Of a DNA stretch of 64,000 nucleotides, positions 35,285 through 44,314 are shown piece by piece; positions within the stretch are counted from its first letter, which is position 1; each line of letters starts with the position of its first letter. This stretch comes from 62-47 sp044463945 (GTDB taxonomy: Bacteria; Pseudomonadota; Alphaproteobacteria; Rhizobiales; Xanthobacteraceae): contig JBIQLW010000007.1 of the NCBI GenBank assembly GCA_044463945.1, positions 62,001 to 126,000 on the forward strand, given 5' to 3'. The position numbers and the translations under genes were made by a program. The notes beneath the pieces were generated by a model, which was given only the letters and a program-made list of their open reading frames with translations, was not told where the DNA came from and ran no database searches.

Positions 35285-36316
35285 ATGAAACACCAAACAT
35301 CGCGCAATCAACGCAGGATAGGCCTGGTCCTGTGCTTGTGTGCTGTGGCTTTTGTCATCGGATGGGTTTGGTTCGACCTGAACGGTGAGACGTCCACCGA
35401 CAACGCATATGTCCGCGGGGATATAACCTCAGTCGCACCAAAAGTAACGGGATACGTCACGATGGTCGCGATCGAGGACAACCAGCCCGTCCAGGCAGGC
35501 GACATTCTGTTCCGGATCGATGACCGGGACTATCGTGCAAAACTTGCACAAGCCGTGGCTAATCTGGAAGCCGCCAAGGCTCGCCTCACCAATGTCGATG
35601 CGGAGACGAAACTTCAACATGCACTTATTCGGCAGGCTGAGGCTCTAAGGGGGTCCTCGGAAGCCGCATTCGGCTTGGCCATCAAAGCGTCCGACCGCCG
35701 CCGCCATCTCATTCGCAGCAACGCCGTCAGTCAAGCCCAGGTCGATGAAGCCGATACAAAGCGATTGCAAGCCGAGGCCGCTGTATCGGCCGCATCCGCG
35801 ACGCTCGACTCGCAACGTCTACGCCTTACCGTCTATGCCGCACAGCGTGAGGCTGCCGTCGCCGCGATTGCCCAGGCTGAAGCCGCCCGGCAGATCGCAC
35901 AGATCGATTTGGATAACACGATCGTACACGCACCAGTGTCCGGGATCATCGGAAACCGCCACGTACGCATGGGCCAGCTTGTCGCACCTGGCTCGTCCCT
36001 GCTCGACATCGTCCCGGTCAACGATGTGTGGATTGTCGCGAACTTCAAGGAAACCCAGGTCCGGCACATTCAAGTCGGCCAACAAGCCCGTATCACAATC
36101 GATGGCTATCCGGATGAGATGCTCGAAGGGGTCGTCGATAGCTTCGCACCGGGTAGCGGATCCGCCTTTAGTTTGCTTCCCGTCGACAACGCCACTGGAA
36201 ACTTTGTCCGTGTCGTTCAACGCGTGCCGGTCAAGATCCGGTTTGCCCGCAAACCCCTTCCCGACCGCCTCGTACCCGGCCTGTCCGCTCGTGTCGCAAT
36301 CGGTTCGGGACGCTGA
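35285..36316 (+). CDS. emrA: HlyD/EmrA-family membrane fusion protein
   Basis: This 343-residue protein has a single N-terminal anchor (IGLVLCLCAVAFVIGWVWF) and the EmrA signature STDNAYVRGDITSVAPKVTG. A biotinyl-lipoyl half motif, an alpha-hairpin with alternating Ala/Glu (AQAVANLEAAKARLTNVDAE) and VHAPVSGIIGNRHVRMGQLV follow. It links the EmrB-type pump encoded 2 bp downstream to an outer-membrane channel for drug export. ATG 35285 starts directly before the anchor. Confidence 0.9.
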   Translation: MKHQTSRNQRRIGLVLCLCAVAFVIGWVWFDLNGETSTDNAYVRGDITSVAPKVTGYVTMVAIEDNQPVQAGDILFRIDDRDYRAKLAQAVANLEAAKARLTNVDAETKLQHALIRQAEALRGSSEAAFGLAIKASDRRRHLIRSNAVSQAQVDEADTKRLQAEAAVSAASATLDSQRLRLTVYAAQREAAVAAIAQAEAARQIAQIDLDNTIVHAPVSGIIGNRHVRMGQLVAPGSSLLDIVPVNDVWIVANFKETQVRHIQVGQQARITIDGYPDEMLEGVVDSFAPGSGSAFSLLPVDNATGNFVRVVQRVPVKIRFARKPLPDRLVPGLSARVAIGSGR

Positions 36317-36318
36317 TT

Positions 36319-37929
36319 ATGGCCGTAAACGATGACGCCGGACCCGGTCGCCTCGGAACCACGGCGGCTCCTCTTCTTGTCGGCGGCATCGTTCTCGCCA
36401 GCCTAACGGAGGCCATCGCCAGCACCGTCCTGTCGCTTGGGCGCAATGACATGCTCGGCGATGTCCACGCAACGCCGGATGAGTTTGCGTGGCTCGATGT
36501 CGGCTACACGGCATCGAAGATGATCGCGTTCATGGTCGCCCCGTGGCTGATGAGCCGCATCGAGCCCCGGGTCCTGATGGTCGGCGCAGCGCTCGCGATG
36601 GGCGCGGCAAGTGGCATCGCCGCCGTCACCACCCATCTGGCTCTGCTGATTGCGGTACGAACCGTTCAAGGCTTATCGGGCGGCCTTTTGCTCGTCGTTG
36701 GGCAGGCCGTGATATTCCTTGCATATTCACGGGCCCGCCAGCCAATTCTCCAAGCCTTGTTCGCCATGGGAGCGGTCGTCGCCCCCGCGACACTGGCTCC
36801 GGCTTTTCAGGGTTGGTTCATCGACAGCCAATCCTGGACGTGGATCTTTCTCAGCGTCATTCCACTTGCGTTCGTGGCCTCCGGCTTGTTCATGCTTGCG
36901 AACGCTCCTGCTCTTGCCTCGCTCGAAAGGCGTCCATTCGATTGGATTGGAATCGGCCTGATTTCGGTTGTGCTTTTCTGTCTAACCTACGTCCTCAACC
37001 AAGGCGCTAGATGGGATTGGTTCGAAGAGCCGCGCATCCGGTGGCTGACGATGCTCGGTGTGACCACGTCAGCGATGTTTCTCGCTCAGCAAATATTAGT
37101 AAGAGGCACTGGACTGCTCAATTTCGCCTTGTTCGCCTCGAAAGATTTCTCCTTTGCTTTCATTGTTAGTTTTGTTGCGGGTGCCGCATTGTTCGGGAGC
37201 GCGTTCCTGATTCCGGCCTTCGCCGTATCGGTTCTCTCGTTTACGCCCACCGACGCTGGCCTGCTCCTATTACCGAGCGGTGGATTGTTCGTTGGCTCGC
37301 TGTTGATCGCGGCTTATTTCATGCAGGCCCATCGCGCTCCACCGATTGCAACCGTGCCATTCGGAATCGTGATGGTCATGATCTCGATGTGGATGCTTTC
37401 TAACTCGACGAGCGAAAGCGGCGCCGATGACATGATGCAGGCAATTCTTCTGCGCGGCGTGGGCCTTGGCTTTTTATTCCTCTCGATAACGTTGATAGCA
37501 TTCAACGATCTCTCGCAACGTAGTCTCGGTGCAGGCATCGGGCTCTTCAATGCGGGGCGACAGATCGGCGGCTTGCTTGGCGTTGCGGCGCTACAGACGA
37601 TGATCAATCATCATGTGGCGTTCAATGCCGCAGTTCTCGGAACGTACATTGTCGCGGGGAATTCCACAGTCACCGGACGGCTGAAGGCGACGGCTTCGAT
37701 GCTTTCATTCAGAGGAATGGATGCCGTGGAAGCGGGCCACGCCTCGATGAGCCTTCTAGGCCGGGCCGTCGTTCACCAATCCAATGTGATGGCCTTCGAC
37801 ACAGCCTTTATCGCCATTGCGTTGCTTTTCGTCGTGGCCGCTCCGGCAATGGTCGCCGTCAAGGTCGGGCTGTCCCGCCGCCGGGTAAAGCCTTCAGCGA
37901 CTGTAGAAACTTCTAAAGACCTCACATAA
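36319..37929 (+). CDS. emrB: DHA2-family MFS multidrug exporter (EmrB-like)
   Basis: This 536-residue protein has about 14 hydrophobic segments. Motif A-like and motif C-like regions are visible: DEFAWLDVGYTASKMIAFMV, RTVQGLSGGLLLVVGQAVIF and GAVVAPATLAPAFQGWFID (the proline-rich antiporter motif). It pairs with the EmrA-type protein. Substrate unknown; the flanking hydrolase, reductase and SDR suggest export or modification of a toxic organic compound. Confidence 0.9.
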   Translation: MAVNDDAGPGRLGTTAAPLLVGGIVLASLTEAIASTVLSLGRNDMLGDVHATPDEFAWLDVGYTASKMIAFMVAPWLMSRIEPRVLMVGAALAMGAASGIAAVTTHLALLIAVRTVQGLSGGLLLVVGQAVIFLAYSRARQPILQALFAMGAVVAPATLAPAFQGWFIDSQSWTWIFLSVIPLAFVASGLFMLANAPALASLERRPFDWIGIGLISVVLFCLTYVLNQGARWDWFEEPRIRWLTMLGVTTSAMFLAQQILVRGTGLLNFALFASKDFSFAFIVSFVAGAALFGSAFLIPAFAVSVLSFTPTDAGLLLLPSGGLFVGSLLIAAYFMQAHRAPPIATVPFGIVMVMISMWMLSNSTSESGADDMMQAILLRGVGLGFLFLSITLIAFNDLSQRSLGAGIGLFNAGRQIGGLLGVAALQTMINHHVAFNAAVLGTYIVAGNSTVTGRLKATASMLSFRGMDAVEAGHASMSLLGRAVVHQSNVMAFDTAFIAIALLFVVAAPAMVAVKVGLSRRRVKPSATVETSKDLT

Positions 37930-37946
37930 TCGAAAGGAAATCGGTA

Positions 37947-38693
37947 ATGCAGGATCAACGAGTCGTTATCGTCACGGGAGGTAGTTCCGGAATCGGCCGT
38001 GCAGCGGCCTTGCGGTTCGCCACGCAGGGCGACAAGGTTCTGATCACCGGGCGACGGCCGTCGCCGATCCATACGGCTGCGGCCGAACACACCAACATTG
38101 TTGGACTCGTCGCCGATGTGTCGTCGTCGGTCGACGTCGGACGCACCATCGCGGAAGCAATCGACAGATGGGGGCGACTGGATGTGTTGATCAACAACGC
38201 TGGAGCAGGCGCGATCCTGCCGTTGGCCGAGGTAACTGTCGAGCGCATCACCGATATCTTCTCGGTGAATGTCATCGGCCCCAGCCTTCTTGCATCGGCG
38301 GCTCTTCCTCATCTGGAAAAGACGCGCGGGACTATTGTCAACGTTTCAAGCACGTTCGGCCACAAGCCAGCGGCCGCACTGTCACACTATGCCGCGAGCA
38401 AAGCGGCGCTTGAACATCTCACCCGCTGTTGGGCGCTGGAACTGGCTCCGGTGGGCATCAGGGTCAACGCGGTCGCGGCCGGACCTACAGAATCGGGTGC
38501 ACTGACGGGAATGATGGGTCTGTCCCCGGAGGAGGCGGCATCACTCAAGGAGCAGGAGCGCGCTCAGATCCCTCTCGGTCGGCGTGGCATTCCCGACGAT
38601 ATCGCGAGTTGGATTGTTCGGCTTGTCGATCCGGAAGCAGGCTGGATGACCGGACAGGTGATCGCGATCGATGGCGGACTGGGCTTGTCCTGA
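37947..38693 (+). CDS. Short-chain dehydrogenase/reductase
   Basis: This 248-residue classical SDR has the cofactor motif TGGSSGIGRAA at residues 10-20, NNAG, the catalytic Ser in NVSSTFG, the YAASKAALEHLTRCWA Tyr/Lys motif, and the C-terminal WMTGQVIAIDGGLGLS. It starts 17 bp after the pump gene with AAAGGAAAT before ATG, and is probably in the same operon. Substrate unknown. Confidence 0.9.
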   Translation: MQDQRVVIVTGGSSGIGRAAALRFATQGDKVLITGRRPSPIHTAAAEHTNIVGLVADVSSSVDVGRTIAEAIDRWGRLDVLINNAGAGAILPLAEVTVERITDIFSVNVIGPSLLASAALPHLEKTRGTIVNVSSTFGHKPAAALSHYAASKAALEHLTRCWALELAPVGIRVNAVAAGPTESGALTGMMGLSPEEAASLKEQERAQIPLGRRGIPDDIASWIVRLVDPEAGWMTGQVIAIDGGLGLS

Positions 38694-38845
38694 TTTGTAT
38701 ACGCCCAAGCCAATCACACTATCGGAAGGTCAAGACCTATACGACCGTATGGCTCACCCTGATCCTTGATCCAATCGATTGCAACCGCGCTTAAACATAG
38801 CGTCATGGACGCCGCGCTTAAGGCGGCGATCAGCAGGAGATCAAC

Positions 38846-39763
38846 ATGAACATTCACAATAAATCACATCTCACCGAATCGACGCCTGACGAGTTGGTCC
38901 CGTCACGCTACGCAGTGAAAGTCGGCGACATTGACGTACTGGTGGTCAGCGACGGCGTCCTGCCGCTGCCGACGAAAATGCTGGGGCACAACGCCGACCC
39001 AGCCATTCGCGCGGCCTGGATGAATGACATGTTCCTGCCGCCGGATGCGTTCGATTGGGCGCTGAACGTTGTCGTGGTGCGCAGCGGCGGCAAGACCATT
39101 CTGATCGACGCCGGACTGGGAGCCGACCCGGACTTGCACTTGCCGCGGGCCGGACAGTTGATCAAGCGGCTGGAATCCGCCGGTATCGATCTTGCGTCGG
39201 TGACCGACGTGATTCTGACCCACATGCATATGGATCATGTCGGGGGACTGCTGGTCGAAGGCGTCAAGGATCGGTTGCGTCCGGATCTGCAAATCCATGT
39301 CGCGGCCGCCGAGGTCAAATTCTGGGAGTCACCCGATTTCTCCCATACTGCCATGCCGCAAGGCTTTCCTGACGCGCTTAGGGCGACCGCAAAGCGTTTC
39401 ACGAAAGAGTATCACAACCATCTACGTCAGTTCGATCAGGAACACGAGGTTGCGCCGGGAGTCGTTGTCCGTCGCACCGGTGGGCATACCCCCGGGCACA
39501 GCGTGGTCCGTGTAGCTTCCGGCGGCGAAGCACTGACGTTCGCCGGGGATGCAGTCTTCGCGGTCGGCTTCGACAATCCGGACTGGCATAACGGCTTTGA
39601 ACATGACCCCGAGGAGGCCGCTCGCGTTCGGGTTAATCTCTTACAGGAACTGGCCCAGTCTGGAGAGATGTTGGTGGCCACTCACCTTCCGTTCCCGTCT
39701 GTCGGACGGGTGGCGGTGGATGGCGACGCCTTCCGTTGGGTCCCGATCTTTTGGGATTACTGA
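38846..39763 (+). CDS. Metallo-beta-lactamase-fold hydrolase (lactonase-like)
   Basis: The protein has 305 residues with the dinuclear zinc motif LTHMHMDHVGG (H126, H128, D130, H131), GGHTPGHSVV and FAGDAVF. The broad family includes AHL lactonases and related MBL hydrolases; exact substrate cannot be told. AGGAGATCAAC precedes ATG. It has 152 bp between it and the SDR, so it may have its own promoter. Confidence 0.88.
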   Translation: MNIHNKSHLTESTPDELVPSRYAVKVGDIDVLVVSDGVLPLPTKMLGHNADPAIRAAWMNDMFLPPDAFDWALNVVVVRSGGKTILIDAGLGADPDLHLPRAGQLIKRLESAGIDLASVTDVILTHMHMDHVGGLLVEGVKDRLRPDLQIHVAAAEVKFWESPDFSHTAMPQGFPDALRATAKRFTKEYHNHLRQFDQEHEVAPGVVVRRTGGHTPGHSVVRVASGGEALTFAGDAVFAVGFDNPDWHNGFEHDPEEAARVRVNLLQELAQSGEMLVATHLPFPSVGRVAVDGDAFRWVPIFWDY

Positions 39764-39791
39764 CCGCTTATCGGGTTAGTAAGACCAAGGC

Positions 39792-39822
39792 GGCAGGTGC
39801 TCCTCGTTGGTGAGCGCCTGCC
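39792..39822 (+). terminator. Hairpin after the metallo-hydrolase gene
   Basis: GGCAGGTGCTC (39792-39802) and GAGCGCCTGCC (39812-39822) pair over 11 bp with one G-T, around a 9-nt loop, 28 bp past the stop. There is no T-tract, so it may act as a weak terminator or an RNA 3' stabiliser. Confidence 0.45.
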
Positions 39823-40110
39823 TAATCGGAGTCTAAATTCAATCAGAAGCTTTCTGAACGACAGCCTGTAACAAGTAATTCAGATTAGAGAAAACGCGCC
39901 CCCTTATGGCCGGATTGTTGTATCTCTTCATTTTATTCGCTAAAGCGCATCATATACGTTAAAACGTCTCGTCGAATTTTGTAGAATCCGGGCTGCGAGA
40001 GTCATAGGATTTCTGTCGATCTTTCATGGATTGTGGATGCGGCGGCACGCTCCCCGTCCCGCCGGGAGTTTGAAGTGGCAGGACGCCAGACGCTCCGCCA
40101 CTTCGACAAC
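39823..40110. other. Intergenic stretch with no supported feature
   Basis: This AT-richer DNA (around 39830-39990) lies between the cargo genes and the decayed parB. I see no gene or repeat in it. Confidence 0.3.
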
Positions 40111-40590
40111 TCACTCGGCGACCATCGATGGCCGCGCGGTCGCGATTGCCGCATCCGACGCGACGGCGGAGCTCTCACTCGACAGTGGTGAGAGACCGGG
40201 CAGCCAGCCCGTTCCTGTCACTAGCCGTTCCGCCGCCTCGGCCGTCGCCGCCTTATTCATGCCGGTCAGGCGCTCCGCTACGTCCGGTCCGGCCGCGTCC
40301 CGATTGGCCGCGGGAATCAGCGCGTTGGGGGTTCGTCCGAAATAGGATCGTGCTCTCGGCGTCCAGTATTCGCACACATTGAGATCGACAGCTTCGACCA
40401 GTTGGTCCACAGATGCCGGCACGTCGCGATTCCGCATCCATGACTCGGTCACCGACCACGTGAGCGCAGCACAATGCGCGAACAATGCCATCCGGCTGTC
40501 GTGCTCGAGCGCGATAAGATAGCCCACTGATCGGAGGGCGACTGTCGCAGTTGCGCCGCCCACCGATCATGCCGCTCCCCTAGCATGATC
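40111..40590 (-). pseudogene. Decayed plasmid ParB-family protein, C-terminal part
   Basis: One frame gives SVGYLIALEHDSRMALFAHC, then YWTPRARSYFGRT...AAERLVTGTGWLP, which is the C-terminal region of the large ParB/RepB-like proteins of alphaproteobacterial plasmids. The preceding residues (ERHDRWAAQLRQSPSDQWAI) are in another frame at about 40520-40590. The N-terminal nuclease/HTH domains are missing. The gene is both frameshifted and truncated, a plasmid or conjugative-element relic. Confidence 0.65.
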
Positions 40591-40848
40591 GACGCTTTGT
40601 AGACCGGTCTTCGCTGAAGGTTTTGCGACTGTCTCCAACATTTGCGCGGTGTTACGCGTAACGCTGCGCAATTATCAGTGCGATTATCAGGCAACGAGAA
40701 AGCCCTCGCTGGGGGCTGCGGGTGGGGAGGCAGTTAAAAGGATCCACTCTCTCCCGGCGATTCTAGATTTGAGCTGACGTCTGCAGGTGGCAACACCGGG
40801 TCAAGAAATTTTTTCACATTCCAGTGAACATGCCGGGGAACGACCAGA

Positions 40849-41280
40849 TCAGATCATCTTGCTGACCGGGCAATCGCTGTCCGCGTCCTCCGGGCGATCG
40901 ACAAGGCGACGGCGCAGGCGGCGTAACGAGTGCAAGACCTCCCGCAAGTCGAATCCACGTGCCTCGAGGTCCGACAAAGCCCGACCGATCAGGTCTCGAT
41001 CTGAATCGGTCAACAATGACCTTTTGGCAGTCACCAAGGCCATGACCAAGGCCATGCCGATCGTGCTGGTAGACGGTGCTCCGCGCTGATCGAGTCTGTT
41101 GCGATAGCTCGCTGTCCGGAGCCGAGCTTTCGCTCTCCCTATTGCCGGGTCTTGTCGACGACGAGGTTTTACGATTTTCGAGTCAGGGCGATCCGGTGAC
41201 CGGTAATGCTCCGCAATACGGGTCTCGTCGATTTGAGATACGATACGGTCGACATCAATGGATCTCGCTGAACTTTTCAT
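40849..41280 (-). CDS. Small unknown protein of a mobile-element-associated type
   Basis: From ATG 41280 (MKSSARSIDVDRIVSQIDET) it has 143 residues: HYRSPDRPDSKIVKPRRRQD, AIGRAKARLRTASYRNRLDQ, RALSDLEARGFDLREVLHSL. The composition and highly basic centre look genuine, and similar proteins occur next to rhizobial element genes. No domain is assignable. It is placed between the parB relic and the replicase gene. Confidence 0.5.
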   Translation of the reverse strand: MKSSARSIDVDRIVSQIDETRIAEHYRSPDRPDSKIVKPRRRQDPAIGRAKARLRTASYRNRLDQRGAPSTSTIGMALVMALVTAKRSLLTDSDRDLIGRALSDLEARGFDLREVLHSLRRLRRRLVDRPEDADSDCPVSKMI

Positions 41281-41431
41281 GTCTCTATCTCCGGTCGCAA
41301 GGATTCTGATTACAGGATCGGCAAGACACAATGAGAATGAGAATGAGATTTGAATGGCCGTGACTAACCTGAATTCGTAGTGGCGATGTCATCTAAGACA
41401 GCAGGTACGATGACCGCGCCAGCGCCTCGCT

Positions 41432-43861
41432 TCAATGGAGTCGATATTGTCCCCATGACGAACGTTGCAGGACCATCGCCCGGAATTCAGGATCGTTAGC
41501 CAGGTCAACGCCGTCGTCTCGTTGTCGACGGCGCTTTGAGCTACGCCAGGCGGCGACATCGATAGCCCATTGCTCGCTGAGCCGGCAAGCTTCCTGCCAA
41601 GTAACGAATGAATCTTTGTCCACGACCCACGGCGGGGCGACAGGCTCAGCGAGCTTCAATGATGATTTAGGCGGGTGATTGGCCGGATCGATGGATTCAA
41701 CCGTCGAATTACGACTCTGATGATCAGATGAGCCTTGACCGGCAACGTCATCATGATGACCGACGACCGGAATAGATGACTGGCAAGAAGAAGGAAGAAG
41801 GTCGCTACCTTGATATCTTCCAGTCCGCTGGACAATTTCGAAAACGAAATCGAAGTGGTTGTAAGCTGTTGATCGGCCTACAATTCCGGCTTTGACAAGG
41901 GCCTTCACGACCTCGGACTTCACGACGGGGATGCCAGCGGCCAGGCGACTGATGATCTCCTGCTGGATCAAGCCACGATTGATCGATTCTTTGCGCTCCT
42001 GCGTGCGCTTCCGTGCCCAATATTTGAGGAGCAGCGCGCGGGCCTTGCGCTCTTCCTTGGTCGCAGTAGACGAAAGCGTCTCCAGCCCGAGGTCGGACAG
42101 GAGGGCCCGGTTGTCATCTCTATCTCGACCGCGCTCGCACCATTGGGCGAGCTTCGACGGCGTCATGTTTAGTTCGAGCACGAACTGGCGCTGCGCGCGG
42201 ATGACCGAACGCACCGCTCTTGTATCACCGTATATCGATAAGAGCCGCTTGACGACGACGCCGGCGACGTCGTTATATAGCCAGTCGACGAAAGCGGCGT
42301 TGGTCTGGCGGCTCACGGCGGCGAGGAAGGCGGGATCCTGGCGCCGGCGTGCCGCTGCGATTTCGAGCGTGCGGAAGGCCTTCCCATCGTTCCAGGTCGC
42401 CATGGACTCTTCAGCCTCGATCTCGCTGTCCTTCGCCGCGCGGTACATCACGGCGCGGGCCTTCATCTCGGCGAGGTTTGGTGTGATCGTCGGCAGAAAC
42501 GTCCGCCACTCATCCATCGTCTGAAAGTAGTCGTCGCAGACCTCGACGGACCAACCGTACGCCAACATGTTTTTGGTCTTATCGACATTCGTATGACCTG
42601 GGTCCGCGCCGAGCGGAATTAAATGGCTGACGATGGCTTTTTGAATCATCTCATGCAGCTTACGCTGCTGCGCGTAGTTTTTGCGATCTTTGACCGTGGC
42701 GGTCTTAATCACGCGGGAGCCGGGCGGCAGAAACCAGACGAGGTGCGGATTCTCGACGCCACCACGTCCGTCCTCTGCACCACGATAGGTGATCGCGTTC
42801 GGCATAAATTCGCGTGGCAGGAGGCGCCGCAACGCCTTGCGGAGTGCGTGCAAGGTTGGCCACCAGCCATCGAGGTCGACAATGAACGCGCACCGGCGCG
42901 TCTTGTCTAGCACGACGTGTGAGGAGTCGAGTACGAAGAGATGCGGATGGCCGACCGATGAGTATTCGACTGTCTTGTCGTTGCCGTAGTGGATGTCTGA
43001 TTTCGGCAGTGCGCTGCGGAAAAGCTTGAACGTGATCGGACCCAACCATGACCTGACCGCAGGTGCAGTGGATCCGTCTTCGCGCACATATTCGTCGCTG
43101 TACGGCGCGTAGACGCGACCCGCAAATGGAAGAGAGCTCTTGTGCTTGAATTTCCGAAATCGCTTCTTTTTCTGCTCAGCGAAGTCTTTTTGAAGAATCA
43201 TCTGGACCAGTTCTTGATCCTTGATGAAACATAGTTTGTCGGCTGGAATCGTGCGGCGCTTTGGCCGCTTTGGATAAGGTCTCCCTGCCTCTTCAGCGCG
43301 GTCGCAACGTGCCTGGTACTCTGCCTCTCGATCGTCGTCGCGCCTTTTGAAAAACGCCTTCATGGCCGCGGTCCGCTGCTTTGCAGCCTCGATCGCAGCT
43401 ACCTTTGCCGCCGCTGAGCCGTCAAGCCATCGCACCCAGCCAGCATGGGTAGCCTCACTTGTGTGCGGAACCGTTGGCTCAACTGGCCCGGTGATGACCT
43501 GGATTCTCGTTCCGCGGCGATATGTGATAACCGGCACATGGATGAATGTCTTCGGACCTGGCTTCCAGTCTCTAATGTTCACGAAGAGCGGCGCGTCGCT
43601 CTCAATGTGGTCGGCCGTGAGTTTTTCGCCAGGAGTCCATTCCTTCGTCCTAGCCATCGCCTCCGCGTCGAAGGTCTCCATCGTGGAGAGCCTTTTCGCC
43701 AACCGACTAAAGACCGTCACATTGGTGTTGCCGGCAGCGCGACAAGCCTGCGCGGCGATCATCGCGCGCGTCAATCCTGAGTCAGGAGACACGCGGAAAG
43801 ACGGACCCGCAGCCGTGAAGCGGCTGATATCGGCGGTGGATGTGAGCAGCAGCGAGGTCAA
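41432..43861 (-). CDS. Large replicase/primase-like (archaeo-eukaryotic primase fold) protein
   Basis: This 809-residue protein is the biggest of the mobile arms. The stretch CAFIVDLDGWWPTLHALRKA (DxD near residue 328) and, about 45 residues on, ENPHLVWFLPPGS match the metal-binding and histidine motifs of plasmid/phage AEP-type replicases. KTKNMLAYGWSVEVCDD follows. Near residues 660-700 is a probable HTH (EVVKALVKAGIVGRSTAYNHF). The first 130 residues (MTSLLLTSTADISRF...) are unfamiliar. It probably initiates replication of the element; the region just upstream (43978-44120) is rich in repeats. Confidence 0.6.
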   Translation of the reverse strand: MTSLLLTSTADISRFTAAGPSFRVSPDSGLTRAMIAAQACRAAGNTNVTVFSRLAKRLSTMETFDAEAMARTKEWTPGEKLTADHIESDAPLFVNIRDWKPGPKTFIHVPVITYRRGTRIQVITGPVEPTVPHTSEATHAGWVRWLDGSAAAKVAAIEAAKQRTAAMKAFFKRRDDDREAEYQARCDRAEEAGRPYPKRPKRRTIPADKLCFIKDQELVQMILQKDFAEQKKKRFRKFKHKSSLPFAGRVYAPYSDEYVREDGSTAPAVRSWLGPITFKLFRSALPKSDIHYGNDKTVEYSSVGHPHLFVLDSSHVVLDKTRRCAFIVDLDGWWPTLHALRKALRRLLPREFMPNAITYRGAEDGRGGVENPHLVWFLPPGSRVIKTATVKDRKNYAQQRKLHEMIQKAIVSHLIPLGADPGHTNVDKTKNMLAYGWSVEVCDDYFQTMDEWRTFLPTITPNLAEMKARAVMYRAAKDSEIEAEESMATWNDGKAFRTLEIAAARRRQDPAFLAAVSRQTNAAFVDWLYNDVAGVVVKRLLSIYGDTRAVRSVIRAQRQFVLELNMTPSKLAQWCERGRDRDDNRALLSDLGLETLSSTATKEERKARALLLKYWARKRTQERKESINRGLIQQEIISRLAAGIPVVKSEVVKALVKAGIVGRSTAYNHFDFVFEIVQRTGRYQGSDLLPSSCQSSIPVVGHHDDVAGQGSSDHQSRNSTVESIDPANHPPKSSLKLAEPVAPPWVVDKDSFVTWQEACRLSEQWAIDVAAWRSSKRRRQRDDGVDLANDPEFRAMVLQRSSWGQYRLH

Positions 43862-43977
43862 CGAGCGGATCCTTTGGCGATCCGGTCATCGTTGAGCTGC
43901 TCGCCGCGAGTGTCAACGACAAAAACGTCGCTAACTCGCTGATTTCACGTGTCGTTTTGCCATCATTGGGGGCGACC

Positions 43978-44040
43978 AATCGCAGGGTAACTTGATCCTC
44001 ACGTACACTGCGATTGGCGAGATGAGCGACTTAGCTTCCC
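43978..44040 (+). repeat. Composite inverted-repeat element next to the replicase gene (site c)
   Basis: AATCGCA (43978-43984) followed by GGGTAAC, its partner TGCGATT (44009-44015), then TTAGCTTCCC (44031-44040) repeats the arrangement at 25490-25544 with a longer spacer and without the left hairpin arm. It lies 117 bp upstream of the replicase start, a likely operator or origin. Confidence 0.65.
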
Positions 44041-44081
44041 TTAGCGGGTATCTTGGGTGGTCGGAACGGTCTGTCCATGAA

Positions 44082-44120
44082 GGGGTTTTGACCGATAACC
44101 TTCCTTATCGGTCAAACCCC
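44082..44120. repeat. 16-bp inverted repeat with one bulge
   Basis: GGGGTTTTGACCGATAA (44082-44098) pairs with TTATCGGTCAAACCCC (44105-44120), one T bulged, around CCTTCC. It lies 41 bp beyond the TTAGCTTCCC element, as an 18-bp inverted repeat lies beyond the copy at 18495. Confidence 0.55.
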
Positions 44121-44302
44121 ATCGCCACCGAACATCTGCAGCCCGCTTTCAATCAATTCGTCGTCATCGATCTCGCCGCTGATCCAAAGGTCCATCAGAT
44201 CCACAGTCGTCTGCAATACGCAGCCGCCCTCGATCTCCGTGTTCGCGATGGCGCCTCAAAACGAGTCAACAACTCTGCGATCCTCTCTCCAGACATCAGC
44301 AT
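44112..44302 (-). pseudogene. Small acidic protein gene with apparent frameshift
   Basis: ATG 44302 opens MLMSGERIAELLTRFEA. From about 44255 a second frame gives GAIANTEIEGGCVLQTTVDL, then MDLWISGEIDDDELIESGLQ, ending at TGA 44112. Joined, they make one plausible protein of about 62 residues; a single-base change near 44255 separates them. A TTG at 44216 could restart the second part. It lies 12 bp after the RHH gene in the same direction. Confidence 0.35.
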
Positions 44303-44314
44303 GACCAGAACAAT

